From positions 310,001-374,000 of the forward strand of contig NZ_QGNY01000002.1 in assembly GCF_003173575.1 (NCBI RefSeq): a stretch of 64,000 nucleotides of DNA. Direction: 5' to 3'. This stretch comes from Pedobacter paludis (GTDB taxonomy: Bacteria > Bacteroidota > Bacteroidia > Sphingobacteriales > Sphingobacteriaceae). Below the pieces are notes generated by a model. The model did no database searches, was not told the origin of the DNA, and saw nothing but the letters and a program-made list of their open reading frames with translations. Shown here piece after piece: positions 1-8,866 of the stretch. Position numbers and translations under genes: made by a program. Position 1 is the first letter of the stretch. The number at the start of each line of letters is the position of its first letter.

Positions 1-45
1 TACAGCAAATAGTATGGCTGTGTTGAAGAATAATTTTTTGAGCAT
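1..45 (-). CDS. Partial exported protein (5' end only)
   Basis: An ATG at 43-45 on the minus strand opens a frame that runs off the left edge of the window. The 15 visible residues (MLKKLF then a hydrophobic stretch) look like the start of a signal peptide. It lies 56 bp downstream of rimM on the same strand. Nothing else can be said about its identity. Confidence 0.45.
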   Translation of the reverse strand, partial: MLKKLFFNTAILFAV

Positions 46-101
46 GTTAATTTTGGTTAGGATGAAATCTAAATTAACATTTTTATTCTTTCAGTGCAAA
101 T

Positions 102-626
102 TTAAGACAGGTATATATCCAACAGTCCTTCTGGCAAATCCAAGGTTAAAATTTTTCCATCATCATCAATTTCGACAATAAAGTCCTCGTTTAAAGGAAA
201 TAGAATTTCTGTTTCTTTATATAAAACAGTTGCAACAAATTGCTGTGGGTATTCGTTCACTTCTAAAATTTCGCCTAACTCACCCAAGGCCTCGTCTACA
301 GCCATAAAACCCTTTAAATCGGTATAAAAGAATTCGTCTTCACCTCGTTCAGGCATTTGTGTTAAGGGTAAATATAATTTTTTCTTCAATAACGGCTGCG
401 CCTTATCGATATGATCAACATCATCAAAATTGAAGTATCCTGTTTTATTAACCTGAAACTTGGCAGAAGCTACAAAATAGGGTACAAGTTTTCCGTTCAT
501 ATCTGCAAATATCACATCAAAACTTAGTTTTTCATATTCATCAAATTCGAAAAATATCTGAACTTCGCCCTTTAAACCTCTTGTTTTGGTAACGTAACCT
601 ATGTAAAATGCTTCTTCGTGTTTCAT
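102..626 (-). CDS. rimM: Ribosome maturation factor RimM
   Basis: RimM assists late 30S subunit maturation by binding uS19 near the 16S rRNA 3' domain. The protein begins with the typical beta-barrel start (FYIGYVTKTRGLKGEV, where the family has the GxI/V...GLKGEV pattern) and ends with the PRC-barrel half that includes the LFPLNEDFI and LPEGLLD motifs. The length of about 174 residues is normal. The frame is open further upstream to 659, but that part would be encoded by a palindromic repeat, so the ATG at 624-626 (MKHEEAF) is the better start. It follows rpsP on the same strand, the usual bacterial order, but a terminator-like hairpin and a palindromic repeat separate them. Confidence 0.95.
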   Translation of the reverse strand: MKHEEAFYIGYVTKTRGLKGEVQIFFEFDEYEKLSFDVIFADMNGKLVPYFVASAKFQVNKTGYFNFDDVDHIDKAQPLLKKKLYLPLTQMPERGEDEFFYTDLKGFMAVDEALGELGEILEVNEYPQQFVATVLYKETEILFPLNEDFIVEIDDDGKILTLDLPEGLLDIYLS

Positions 627-643
627 AAACCCAATTATATTGT

Positions 644-704
644 CGTCATTGCGAGGCACGAAGCAATCCCTAAGCTAAGATTGCTTCATGCCTCGGCAAT
701 GACG
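644..704. repeat. Palindromic intergenic repeat (REP/MITE-like)
   Basis: Two arms, 644-668 and 679-704, are reverse complements of each other over about 25 nt, with one indel and one mismatch. The outer ends read CGTCATTGC...GGCAATGACG. It sits between rpsP and rimM and could fold into a long hairpin in the transcript. The GTCATTGCGAGG-type core resembles palindromes scattered in Flavobacteriia and Sphingobacteriia genomes; that comparison is from memory. Confidence 0.7.
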
Positions 705-715
705 GTATTAAATAG

Positions 716-748
716 AAATAGCGTCCCGAATAATTCGGAACGCTATTT
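716..748 (-). terminator. Hairpin terminator after rpsP
   Basis: Arms 716-730 and 734-748 form a 15-bp stem with one mismatch. On the minus strand the stem is followed by a T-rich run. It lies 24 bp after the rpsP stop codon, so it may end or attenuate transcription before rimM. Confidence 0.7.
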
Positions 749-771
749 TCTGTGCTACACAATAAATTAAA

Positions 772-1344
772 TTATTCTGCGCCTTCTTCTTTAGTAGCTT
801 CTGCTGCAGGAGCTTCTTCAGTTGCTTCAGCCTCAACAGCTGGTGCTTCTTCAGTAGCTTCTTCTTCAACAACCTCTTCTGCAACTGGTGCATTTTTAGC
901 TGCGATAGCTGCTGCTCTATCTTCTTTTTTCTTAGCCTCTGCCACTAATGCTGCTTTACGAGCATCTGCTTTAGAAGTAGCTAAACCTTCTGTTTTACCA
1001 GAGATTTTACCTGCTTTGCCTTCTAACCAAGCCGTGAATTTCTGATCAGCTTGTTCTTGAGTTAAAGCACCTTTTTTAACACCACCTTCCAAGTGTTTTT
1101 TGTATAAAACACCTTTGTAAGATAGGATAGCACGAGCTGTATCAGTTGGTTGTGCACCACTGTTTACCCAAGCCAAAGTTTTTTCGAAGTTAATTTCGAT
1201 GGTTGCAGGATTGGTGTTTGGGTTGTATGAACCTAAACGCTCAATAAATTTACCATCACGTGGAGAGCGAGAATCTGCTACCACAACGTGGAAAAAAGGT
1301 TTTCCTTTTTTACCGAATCTTTGCAATCTGATCTTAGTTGCCAT
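772..1344 (-). CDS. rpsP: 30S ribosomal protein bS16
   Basis: The N-terminal 80 or so residues are canonical bS16: [16 protein letters not shown] at the start, then the [19 protein letters not shown] motif. bS16 is a primary-binding protein of the small ribosomal subunit. The total length of 190 residues is about twice that of the E. coli protein because of a C-terminal tail rich in Ala, Glu and Lys, repeating [12 protein letters not shown]-like units; such tails are common in Bacteroidota bS16. rimM follows downstream on the same strand. Confidence 0.97.
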   Translation of the reverse strand: MATKIRLQRFGKKGKPFFHVVVADSRSPRDGKFIERLGSYNPNTNPATIEINFEKTLAWVNSGAQPTDTARAILSYKGVLYKKHLEGGVKKGALTQEQADQKFTAWLEGKAGKISGKTEGLATSKADARKAALVAEAKKKEDRAAAIAAKNAPVAEEVVEEEATEEAPAVEAEATEEAPAAEATKEEGAE

Positions 1345-1400
1345 TTTCTTTTGTATTTATGTATTCAACATAGTTCCCGGAGCTTCGTGCTGCGGGGCTG

Positions 1401-1408
1401 CAAAGATA
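1401..1408 (-). promoter_or_regulatory. Probable -7 promoter element of rpsP
   Basis: The minus strand reads TATCTTTG, an exact match to the Bacteroidota -7 consensus TAnnTTTG, about 57 bp upstream of the rpsP ATG. A clear -33 TTTG is not obvious. Confidence 0.5.
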
Positions 1409-1488
1409 ACTAAAATACTGTAAATTAAAAACATAGTTTAATTTCTTTGTTTTGAGGATATTTGCGCCTTAATATTTGCAGATACAAA

Positions 1489-2010
1489 ATGAAAAGAATT
1501 GCTATAGATATGGATGAGGTGATTGCCGATGTAATCCCAAAATTCATTAACCTTTATAACCGTGATTTTGGTGTTCCGCTCGATTTGGTGATTGAGCCGG
1601 GCAACGAAGTTTTTAAACAAGTACCACAGGATGTTAACCAGAAATGGTTCGAATATATTAATGAAAAAGGCTTCTTTCGCGATTTGGCTGTAATTCCAGA
1701 TAGCCAGCGCGTAATTAAAGCTTTGCAGGAAAAATATGATGTTTACATTGTTTCTGCAGCTATGGAATTCAGAAATTCTTTAGAAGATAAATACGATTGG
1801 TTAGCCGAACACTTTCCTTTTATCGATTGGCAACATATTATGTTCTGCGGAAATAAAATTGTTGAGGTTGATGTGCTTATAGACGACAGAATAAAAAACT
1901 TTGTAAACTTTAAAGGCCGGCCACTTTTATATACTTCACCACACAATCTTCTAATTACAGAATACGAAAGGGTTAACAGCTGGGAAGAGATTGCTGGATT
2001 GCTGCTTTAA
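1489..2010 (+). CDS. 5'(3')-deoxyribonucleotidase-like HAD phosphatase
   Basis: The protein starts MKRIAIDMDEVIADV, the DxDxV motif I of HAD phosphatases of the NT5C (5' nucleotidase, deoxy, C type) family. The later VDVLIDDR segment is the acidic motif that completes the magnesium site. At 173 residues it is a compact single-domain enzyme that probably dephosphorylates (deoxy)nucleoside monophosphates. The start at 1489 is chosen because the family begins directly at motif I; the nine codons upstream have no family match. It is divergent from rpsP. The substrate is inferred from the family. Confidence 0.85.
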   Translation: MKRIAIDMDEVIADVIPKFINLYNRDFGVPLDLVIEPGNEVFKQVPQDVNQKWFEYINEKGFFRDLAVIPDSQRVIKALQEKYDVYIVSAAMEFRNSLEDKYDWLAEHFPFIDWQHIMFCGNKIVEVDVLIDDRIKNFVNFKGRPLLYTSPHNLLITEYERVNSWEEIAGLLL

Positions 2011-2032
2011 GCCAATTGGAAAGTGAATATAT

Positions 2033-2111
2033 CGTCATTTCGACAGGCATGGCAAAATAGAGATACTTTAATATTAATTTAAAAGATTTCTCCACTACGG
2101 TCGAAATGACG
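2033..2111. repeat. Palindrome-bounded intergenic repeat
   Basis: The element is bounded by CGTCATTTCGAC at 2033-2044 and its reverse complement GTCGAAATGACG at 2100-2111, with an AT-rich centre. It is the GTCATTTCGAC type often dispersed in Bacteroidota genomes (from memory). It lies just after the stop of the nucleotidase gene. Confidence 0.65.
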
Positions 2112-2179
2112 AAAATTTAATGTATTGAGGGTTAGCCATAGCTGTATAAGCACGAACCTTTAACTATGCGATTCTTTCT

Positions 2180-2310
2180 GTTCGTGGAGACACGAACCGA
2201 GGCAAGGGATGTATTGCGAGTTTAATTTTCAAGCTTTGACAACTCTTTTCACATTGCTATAAGAGTTGTCAAAGCTAAATGGCAAGCCATGGTTCGTGTC
2301 TCCACGAACC
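2180..2310. repeat. Nested inverted-repeat element
   Basis: GTTCGTGGAGACACGAACC at 2180-2198 and GGTTCGTGTCTCCACGAACC at 2291-2310 are reverse complements. Inside them a second perfect inverted repeat has 16-nt arms, 2232-2247 and 2261-2276 (AGCTTTGACAACTCTT), with a 13-nt loop. A partial copy of the inner arm (GTTGTCAAAGCT) occurs again at 5598-5609. This suggests one mobile-like palindrome inserted within another. Confidence 0.65.
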
Positions 2311-2346
2311 ATTTATACAAAACTCAAATCGTCATAATCATCTTAA

Positions 2347-5300
2347 TTAAAAATTAAACTCGCCAACCAGATTTCCGTTTTTATTATCCGCAGCCATTGG
2401 TAAAACAATTACTCTTCTTTGCTCTTTTCCTGTGGCATAACGTGTATAAATTTCGGCAGTTACGGTTGTTGGGCCGCTGATGTTTATTTGACTATCGCCA
2501 TAATAATTCACTTCGATTTTATACTTTCCTTTAACCGCTTTTTTAATCATAAACTGTTCAGGGCCGTATCCTGATGTAAAATCGTTACTAATTCTACCGC
2601 CAATAGCTGTTCTTGGATTGCTGTAAAAACCCTTTTCGCCCGTTGGGTCGGTTAGCCATAAATCTATATCGGTATCGTTTTTATTCCAGTTTAAAACTAC
2701 TCGAACATCAACTGGCAAACGGTAAATTAAGCGTTTATCAATCCCTTTAACATCTAACTTATCGCCGTGCTTGGCAATTAAGTTGTTAATCTCCGAAATG
2801 ATAATTTCTTCGATTCCCTCATCTCTATCGGCAATTTGAGCGTTATAGCTTTGAGTTAAAACCTTGTATAAATTATTTAGGGCTTTTTGATATTGGCCAG
2901 CGTCGGCCAGCGCCAATGCATAGTCACGGTAACTTTGAGCATCCATTGGACGCCATTGCAATATCTTTTGGGACACAAAAACCTCTTCTTTATAGTTGCC
3001 TGTTTGCTTTAATTTGTAGGCAAGGGTTTTATATAAATCAGCATTTTCCAAATCCAAATCGGCAATATTGCTTAAAATGGTTAACGCCCTTACACTATCT
3101 TTTTGCTGGTAAAACCAATTGGCAATATCAAAGTAAAACATTGGTGTACTAATATAATTTGGACGCATTTTAAGGTAAGCAGCATAAGCACTATCGGGTT
3201 TTCCAACCATGTTTTTCATATATTCTTTATCACTTTTAAACTCTGGGATAATGATCGTAGGCTGTATTTCAGTTGGTCTAATGGTTCCTTGTTGAATATT
3301 AACTCCAGCTACTTTTCCTTGAAGAAGTTGATCAACATTGGCAACAGGCTCTGAAGCTATTCCTCGTATATTTGCAACAGAACCCGTAGACATTCTTTTG
3401 TCTTGATTTGCATATCCAACGACTACAACATCATTCAAAGCATTTTTATTTTCTGATTCCTTAAGGTTTTCGACAGGAGGTGGGGGCATTCTTACCGCAT
3501 CTACACTCCGTTGCGAAGCTTGCACAGACCGTTCATATCTCGATTCACTTGCACCAGGAGCACCCTGAACAATCACATTTTCTGGTGTTGGGTATTGTTC
3601 CTTTCCTTTTATTGGTTGTTTGTAAGAAAAATCCGTATTCCACCATGCTTTTAAATCTTTTGTCATATCAACGGCAGCATTAAGCAAATCTTTTTTCTGT
3701 TCTAACAACTCTGTTCTACGATGTTTTAAAATGGCGTCATATTCGGGGCGCAACTCTGCCGGCGGAGTAATATCATAACGCAAATAATCATCAACACTTT
3801 CAAGTACAATTAAGCTCGTGTTGCGGGCAACAAGGCCAAACTGCTTACTTAACACACTTATATCGTCTTTATTTGCCTCATACTGAATGTCCATTTCTGC
3901 AATTTTCTTTTGTGCCCAAACCCTGCTAACATCAATGCTGGTTAATGTATGTTCTGTAGCATTCAAACGGATTGGCTGTTCGATAATAACCGTATTTCCA
4001 TATCCAAACTGCAACACGAAATCGGTATTAAAGCCATTTAAAATACCTGCCAATGATAAATGGCCATTAACATTTACATTTGTTGATGGATAGGTTTGGC
4101 GAATGCCAATTCCGTTTTTGATCCCTAAAAACTGCAAGTTTTCCTGCGATAGCTGTTTAAATGCATCATTTGTAGAGGTCGCATTCAGGTTAATAAACTG
4201 CCCCCCGGTTTTTTGGCTGATGTATTTTAAAGTGCTATAATCTGCCTTGAGCGAAGTATTTATACAATGGACAGGTTTGTTGAGCGCTATTGTATTCTGA
4301 CCAAAAGTAGAAAGTCCGTCGCTCAAAAATATATACTCATCTGCCTGAAAGTTTTTGGCATTTACAGCACTGAAGTCCGTTCCGCCATCGTAAATAATTT
4401 TATTCAGTTTTTCTTTTAATAAATCCCAGTTTCCGTTTGAAATTACAAAAGTACCGGCATTTTTAAAGCCATTGTTCAACAGGCCCAACTGAATGGTTAG
4501 GTTTTGTTTCTGTTTGATAATCAAATCTAAAAGAGCCAATTCTTTTTTCGTATCGCGTTGCAAACCGCTCAAAGAGCTATCCCAAATTATGCCAATCTGA
4601 TTAGACCATTGCCTTGCACGGCTTTGGGTTTTAGGAAAAACATTAACCAAAAAATAATATCCATTAGAAGCTTTTTGCATTTGAACTTCTGGTAAATCGT
4701 TCCGTTTTGGCAGGCTGATGGTTAAACCATTTTTAGGCTGGTAGTTTGTTTTATTGATTTCTGCTACATAAGTATTTCCATTGGCTTTTAAATCGAAACT
4801 ACCATCTGGCTGTTCGCCAAGTTCGGGTTTTATAATACTCTCGAAAACAGTGGCTTTTAAAGAAAATTTCTCTATGGCTTGATTATAATCTAAAGGCAAA
4901 TGATAGCGCAATGCATTTCCATTGTTAAAGCCGAGTTCTTCTTCGTAGCCAACAATAATGGTTCTGCTTCCGTTTGCTGGCAATGGATAAATTCTTGTTC
5001 TAAAGTTATTGCCCTCCACTTTCTCCAACAATCCAGGATCAACGCGACGGTGTTCTATATCTTCAAAAACCTCCGTAGCCTTTGCTTTCTCTACCGGAAC
5101 AGCTTCACGCATTTTCCCATTGATATCTAAAGCATATCGGCTAATGCTCACGCCCTCTGGCATTGGAAAGGTAAGTTCGCCCTCCAATATTCTATTGCTG
5201 CTGTTGTAAAAAGTCATGGTCATTACGGTGGTCGCGATGTTGCCCGTAATTTGTACATCGATGCTCAGTTTATTTAGCTTCACAGCCTTTTTCTGTTCGT

Positions 5301-5400
5301 CTGAATTTGCCTGCTGAACTTTAAGTACAGGCATTTGGGCTTTTACAAAAATTGCACTTAACAATAGGGGAAGGATGGTTAGCGTTTTGCGAAATTTCAT
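2347..5400 (-). CDS. Exported VIT-domain protein with SusC-type plug segment and DUF2135-like C-terminus
   Basis: The start at 5400 gives a clean signal peptide (MKFRKTLTI...FVKA). A VIT domain (vault/inter-alpha-trypsin type) follows, with the diagnostic GELTFPMPEG and YEEELG-type segments, and then a VWA-like region. Around residues 655-713 comes NDVVVVGY followed by a sequence resembling the plug of SusC-type TonB receptors (LLQGKVAGVNIQQG). Next is a helical, TPR-like stretch. The C-terminus resembles DUF2135 (RVVLNWNKNDTDIDLWLTDP). VIT/VWA proteins are usually cell-surface or periplasmic adhesion or scaffolding proteins. No barrel is present, so this is not a receptor. Exact function unknown. 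It is single and convergent with the upstream gene. Confidence 0.8.
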   Translation of the reverse strand: MKFRKTLTILPLLLSAIFVKAQMPVLKVQQANSDEQKKAVKLNKLSIDVQITGNIATTVMTMTFYNSSNRILEGELTFPMPEGVSISRYALDINGKMREAVPVEKAKATEVFEDIEHRRVDPGLLEKVEGNNFRTRIYPLPANGSRTIIVGYEEELGFNNGNALRYHLPLDYNQAIEKFSLKATVFESIIKPELGEQPDGSFDLKANGNTYVAEINKTNYQPKNGLTISLPKRNDLPEVQMQKASNGYYFLVNVFPKTQSRARQWSNQIGIIWDSSLSGLQRDTKKELALLDLIIKQKQNLTIQLGLLNNGFKNAGTFVISNGNWDLLKEKLNKIIYDGGTDFSAVNAKNFQADEYIFLSDGLSTFGQNTIALNKPVHCINTSLKADYSTLKYISQKTGGQFINLNATSTNDAFKQLSQENLQFLGIKNGIGIRQTYPSTNVNVNGHLSLAGILNGFNTDFVLQFGYGNTVIIEQPIRLNATEHTLTSIDVSRVWAQKKIAEMDIQYEANKDDISVLSKQFGLVARNTSLIVLESVDDYLRYDITPPAELRPEYDAILKHRRTELLEQKKDLLNAAVDMTKDLKAWWNTDFSYKQPIKGKEQYPTPENVIVQGAPGASESRYERSVQASQRSVDAVRMPPPPVENLKESENKNALNDVVVVGYANQDKRMSTGSVANIRGIASEPVANVDQLLQGKVAGVNIQQGTIRPTEIQPTIIIPEFKSDKEYMKNMVGKPDSAYAAYLKMRPNYISTPMFYFDIANWFYQQKDSVRALTILSNIADLDLENADLYKTLAYKLKQTGNYKEEVFVSQKILQWRPMDAQSYRDYALALADAGQYQKALNNLYKVLTQSYNAQIADRDEGIEEIIISEINNLIAKHGDKLDVKGIDKRLIYRLPVDVRVVLNWNKNDTDIDLWLTDPTGEKGFYSNPRTAIGGRISNDFTSGYGPEQFMIKKAVKGKYKIEVNYYGDSQINISGPTTVTAEIYTRYATGKEQRRVIVLPMAADNKNGNLVGEFNF

Positions 5401-5667
5401 AACATTGGTTTTTATGTACTGATGCAAAAGCGATTAAGATTGCATAAATTTATTTTTTCATTGAATAAAGTATTGGGCTGGTAAACTGTTTGGGGATTGA
5501 AAATATCGGCGGATTTTAATGATATAAACTACGCTGCTCGAAAGAAATGTCCTTTTTTAAAGTTTAAAAAACTTTATTTCAAAAGCGCTAGGAAAAGTTG
5601 TCAAAGCTGAAGCCAAAACATGTAACATTTTATAAGAAAACCGTTCTAATTATAAAAAACTAAAACT

Positions 5668-5994
5668 ATGTTAGTAACCACAACGCCTACTTTAGAAGGC
5701 AAAAAAATAGTAAAATATATTGGCCTCGTGACGGGCGAAACTATTATTGGTGCAAATATTTTTAAGGATTTATTTGCCGGAATTACAGATATTGTTGGTG
5801 GAAGATCGAGCTCTTACGAACGCGTTTTGAGAGAGGGAAAAGATACCGCTGTAAATGAAATGCAACAATATGCGGCAGCTTTGGGCGCCAATGCAATTGT
5901 AGGGGTAGACTTGGATTATGAAACCGTTGGCAGCGGCGGAAGCATGCTCATGGTTAGCGCTAATGGAACCGCAGTAATTATAGAAGATTTATAG
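5668..5994 (+). CDS. UPF0145 (YbjQ-like) protein
   Basis: A 108-residue protein of normal family length. It has the [16 protein letters not shown] start and the [17 protein letters not shown] segment typical of the UPF0145/YbjQ family, sometimes called putative heavy-metal-binding proteins and known to form homo-pentameric rings. The role in the cell is unknown. It stands alone and ends at a bidirectional terminator shared with pfkA. Confidence 0.9.
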   Translation: MLVTTTPTLEGKKIVKYIGLVTGETIIGANIFKDLFAGITDIVGGRSSSYERVLREGKDTAVNEMQQYAAALGANAIVGVDLDYETVGSGGSMLMVSANGTAVIIEDL

Positions 5995-6002
5995 ATAATA
6001 TT

Positions 6003-6038
6003 AATCGGATGAATAAGTAAAAACTTATTCATCCGATT
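6003..6038. terminator. Bidirectional terminator between UPF0145 gene and pfkA
   Basis: Perfect 16-bp stem (6003-6018 with 6023-6038) and a 4-nt loop, flanked by an ATTTTTTG run on the plus side and AT-rich sequence on the other. It lies between two convergent genes. Confidence 0.85.
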
Positions 6039-6047
6039 ATTTTTTGT

Positions 6048-7031
6048 TTAAAACGAAAGGATATCAATTAGTTTTAACCAGGTTGAACTTACTTGTTCTG
6101 CATTGATGTGCTTAATTGCGTGATCGAAGGGGGTAAAAACCATTTCGCGGTTAACTTGACCTGCCATTACACCACTTTCTCCATTGATTAATCCTTCAAC
6201 CGCAGAAACACCCAGTCGGCTGGCCAAAACACGATCCATGCAGGTTGGTTTTCCGCCTCGCTGTATGTGCCCCAAAACCGAAACTTTAGTATCGTAATGC
6301 GGGTATTTGGTTTGTAAAATCTCGCCTACTTTAAAAGCGCCTCCTGCATCATCACCTTCGGCAACAATAATAATTTTAGATGATTTATCTTTTCGGCTAT
6401 GTTCTAGCTTGTGCAAAACATCTTCTACACCCATGTTTGCCTCTGGAATAAGAATGGCTTCTGCCCCAACTCCAATGCCACTTCTTAAAGCAATAAGGCC
6501 TGAATCCCGCCCCATAACCTCTACGATAAATAATCTATCATGAGATTCTGCCGTATCTCTAATTCTATCTACTGCATCAATTACAGTATTAATTGCCGAA
6601 TCGTATCCAATGGTAAAATCAGTTCCGGCAAGGTCATTATCTATCGTTCCAGGTAAGCCAACGATTGGAAAATCGAATTCTTTAGAGAATATATTTGCCC
6701 CGGTAAAAGTTCCGTCGCCACCGATAACCACCAAGGCATCGATATTTTTATCTTTTAGGTTTTGATATGCGGTTTTTCTGCCCTCAACAGTTCTAAAAGC
6801 TTCGCTGCGAGCAGTTTTTAAAATGGTTCCGCCACGCTGTATAATGTTGGCTACCGACTTACGATCCATCGGGATGAAATCGTTATTGATCAGGCCTTCA
6901 TATCCACGAAGAAAACCTGTTACTTCAATATCATAATAAATTGAGGCTCTTACTACGGCCCTGATTGCGGCATTCATGCCTGGTGAATCGCCACCAGAGG
7001 TTAAAACACCTATATTCTTTATCTTATTCAT
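6048..7031 (-). CDS. pfkA: ATP-dependent 6-phosphofructokinase
   Basis: This enzyme phosphorylates fructose 6-phosphate to the 1,6-bisphosphate in glycolysis. Visible motifs are GVLTSGGDSPGMNAAIR at the start, IGGDGTFTGA (ATP binding), LPGTIDNDLAGTD with the catalytic Asp, and the MGRDSG segment. The start at 7031 (MNKIKNIG) gives 327 residues, the usual length, and its ATG overlaps the dsbD stop by 8 bp, which suggests translational coupling. Overlap of a glycolytic gene with a thiol-disulfide gene is a chance operon rather than a pathway link. Confidence 0.95.
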   Translation of the reverse strand: MNKIKNIGVLTSGGDSPGMNAAIRAVVRASIYYDIEVTGFLRGYEGLINNDFIPMDRKSVANIIQRGGTILKTARSEAFRTVEGRKTAYQNLKDKNIDALVVIGGDGTFTGANIFSKEFDFPIVGLPGTIDNDLAGTDFTIGYDSAINTVIDAVDRIRDTAESHDRLFIVEVMGRDSGLIALRSGIGVGAEAILIPEANMGVEDVLHKLEHSRKDKSSKIIIVAEGDDAGGAFKVGEILQTKYPHYDTKVSVLGHIQRGGKPTCMDRVLASRLGVSAVEGLINGESGVMAGQVNREMVFTPFDHAIKHINAEQVSSTWLKLIDILSF

Positions 7032-8718
7032 TTGTTTGTTTCTTGAAAGCTTCCTTTCCACTATCTAAAAATTTGATATAATTTTCAGCATTATAATCGG
7101 CTCCTTGTGGCGGAACCAAAACATTTCCCTCAGCATCGATAATTACATATTGAGGCTGAGAATTGCTATTATAGGTTGATGCTTGAAAATCGCTCCATTT
7201 TTTTCCAATGGTCGTTATTTTTTTCTTGCTAAAGGTAGAAACAAATTGCTCAGATTCTGGTAATTCTGTTTTATCATCCACCACTAGCTCAGCCATTACG
7301 AAATCTTCCTTTAATCTTTTAGCAACCTCAGGGTTAGACCATACGTTATTCTCCATCTTTCTGCAGTTCACACAATTCCAGCCTGTAAAATCAACCAAAA
7401 CAGGTTTCTTTAATTCTTTGGATGCTTGTTTTGCCTGCTCGAAATCATAATAAGGATCAAATCCCTTAGGTGTTAGGCGATGAAAAATTTCGGCATATTT
7501 TTTCTCTTTAATAGATGTTTTTGCACCTGACGAAGATTGAGGAGCAGTTAGGTTATTAAGATCGAAATCTTGTGTTGCCGTTGGTGGCAAGAAAGCACTA
7601 ATTGATTTTAAAGGAGCACCCCACATTCCTGGAATTAGATATATAACCCAAGCAAACACCAATATGGCTAGAAATGTTCGTGGTACGGATAAGAAAGGCA
7701 AGTCACTATCATGAGAAAATTTGAGTTTTCCAAGCAAATACATTCCCATTAAAGCAAAGATTGCAATCCATATGGCTAGAAAAACTTCTCTGTCTAATAA
7801 ATTCCAGTGATAAGCTAAATCTACATTTGATAAAAACTTAAATGCAAATGCCAACTCTATAAATCCAAGAACAACCTTTACGCTGTTTAACCAACCACCA
7901 GATTTTGGCAATGATTTAAGTAATGATGGAAATAATGCAAAAAGTGCAAAAGGAATTGCCAATGCAAATGAAAATCCGAACATACCAACGGCTGGACCTA
8001 AACGATCTCCTTTTGAAGCAGCATCTACCAACAATGTTCCGATAAGTGGCCCGGTGCAAGAAAACGACACCAATGCAAGGCTAAACGCCATGAAAAAGAT
8101 TCCAACTAAACCACCTTTGTCAGATTTTGCATCAATCTTATTTACAAAAGCGCTAGGTAAGGTAATTTCAAAAGCCCCTAAAAAAGATGCTCCAAAAACA
8201 ATTAACATTAAAAAGAAAAATGCGTTAAATATTCCATTTGTTGAAAGTGCATTTAATGCATCAGAACCAAACGCAATGGTTACGAGCATACCTAGGGCAA
8301 CATAAATTATGATTATAGAAATGCCATATATAAAAGCATGACCAATTGCTTTACTTCTGCTTCCTGCCTTTTTGGTAAAGAAGCTAACCGTTAAAGGCAA
8401 CATTGGGAAAATGCAGGGCATTAAAATAGCTGCAAATCCAAAAATTAGACCCTTAATAAACGTTTGCCATAAAGTTAACTTTTCCGTGTCAGCGGTTTTG
8501 TTTGTTTTAACTGTAGGGGAGGCCTTAACGGTATCCTTTTTAACGGAATCTTTTACTACGCCGTTTGCTGCGCTATCCTGTGCAGAGCCTACCTCTGTAA
8601 ACTGAATATCATCCGGAGCCGTGGCTGTAGTATCTTGAGTTACAAAAGCGTAACTTTTAACTGCTGGCAATGCAATAAACATTGAAGCAATTAAGATTAA
8701 TAATAGAACCTTTTTCAT
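7024..8718 (-). CDS. dsbD: DsbD-type thiol:disulfide interchange protein, membrane and thioredoxin domains
   Basis: The protein passes electrons across the inner membrane to periplasmic thiol proteins. A signal-like N-terminus is followed by a Ser/Thr/Lys-rich linker, then eight or so membrane helices (about residues 85-375) with the two conserved cysteines in MPCIFPM (C102) and FSCTGP (C221). A thioredoxin-like domain follows with WNCVNC (C449, C452). The N-terminal alpha domain of E. coli DsbD is absent; a separate protein encoded just upstream (8867-9316) supplies that fold. It is co-oriented with birA and pfkA. Confidence 0.92.
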   Translation of the reverse strand: MKKVLLLILIASMFIALPAVKSYAFVTQDTTATAPDDIQFTEVGSAQDSAANGVVKDSVKKDTVKASPTVKTNKTADTEKLTLWQTFIKGLIFGFAAILMPCIFPMLPLTVSFFTKKAGSRSKAIGHAFIYGISIIIIYVALGMLVTIAFGSDALNALSTNGIFNAFFFLMLIVFGASFLGAFEITLPSAFVNKIDAKSDKGGLVGIFFMAFSLALVSFSCTGPLIGTLLVDAASKGDRLGPAVGMFGFSFALAIPFALFALFPSLLKSLPKSGGWLNSVKVVLGFIELAFAFKFLSNVDLAYHWNLLDREVFLAIWIAIFALMGMYLLGKLKFSHDSDLPFLSVPRTFLAILVFAWVIYLIPGMWGAPLKSISAFLPPTATQDFDLNNLTAPQSSSGAKTSIKEKKYAEIFHRLTPKGFDPYYDFEQAKQASKELKKPVLVDFTGWNCVNCRKMENNVWSNPEVAKRLKEDFVMAELVVDDKTELPESEQFVSTFSKKKITTIGKKWSDFQASTYNSNSQPQYVIIDAEGNVLVPPQGADYNAENYIKFLDSGKEAFKKQTNE

Positions 8719-8817
8719 TTGTGAGTTTTGTTTGTGTGTTGAAGGCGTGAAATTAAGAATAATTTTATAAAGGATTAATCTTTAAAGCTCTACCCCCGAC
8801 AGATTTTACTTTAAACA

Positions 8818-8847
8818 GAAACAGTCCCGAAAATTCGGGACTGTTTC
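8818..8847. terminator. Hairpin between the nDsbD-like gene and dsbD
   Basis: Perfect 14-bp inverted repeat (8818-8831 with 8834-8847; TCCCGAA/TTCGGGA centre), 19 bp after the upstream gene's stop on the minus strand. The following T-run is weak, so it may act as an attenuator or RNA-stabilising hairpin. Confidence 0.6.
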
Positions 8848-8866
8848 ATAATATATTCTTAATAAT

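Noticed and set aside
708..1045. Low-complexity frames over the rpsP tail
   Set aside because: They arise from the repetitive codons of the bS16 tail and are not separate genes.
772..1344. Ala/Glu-rich tail of bS16 as a novelty
   Set aside because: Such extensions are common in Bacteroidota bS16 proteins.
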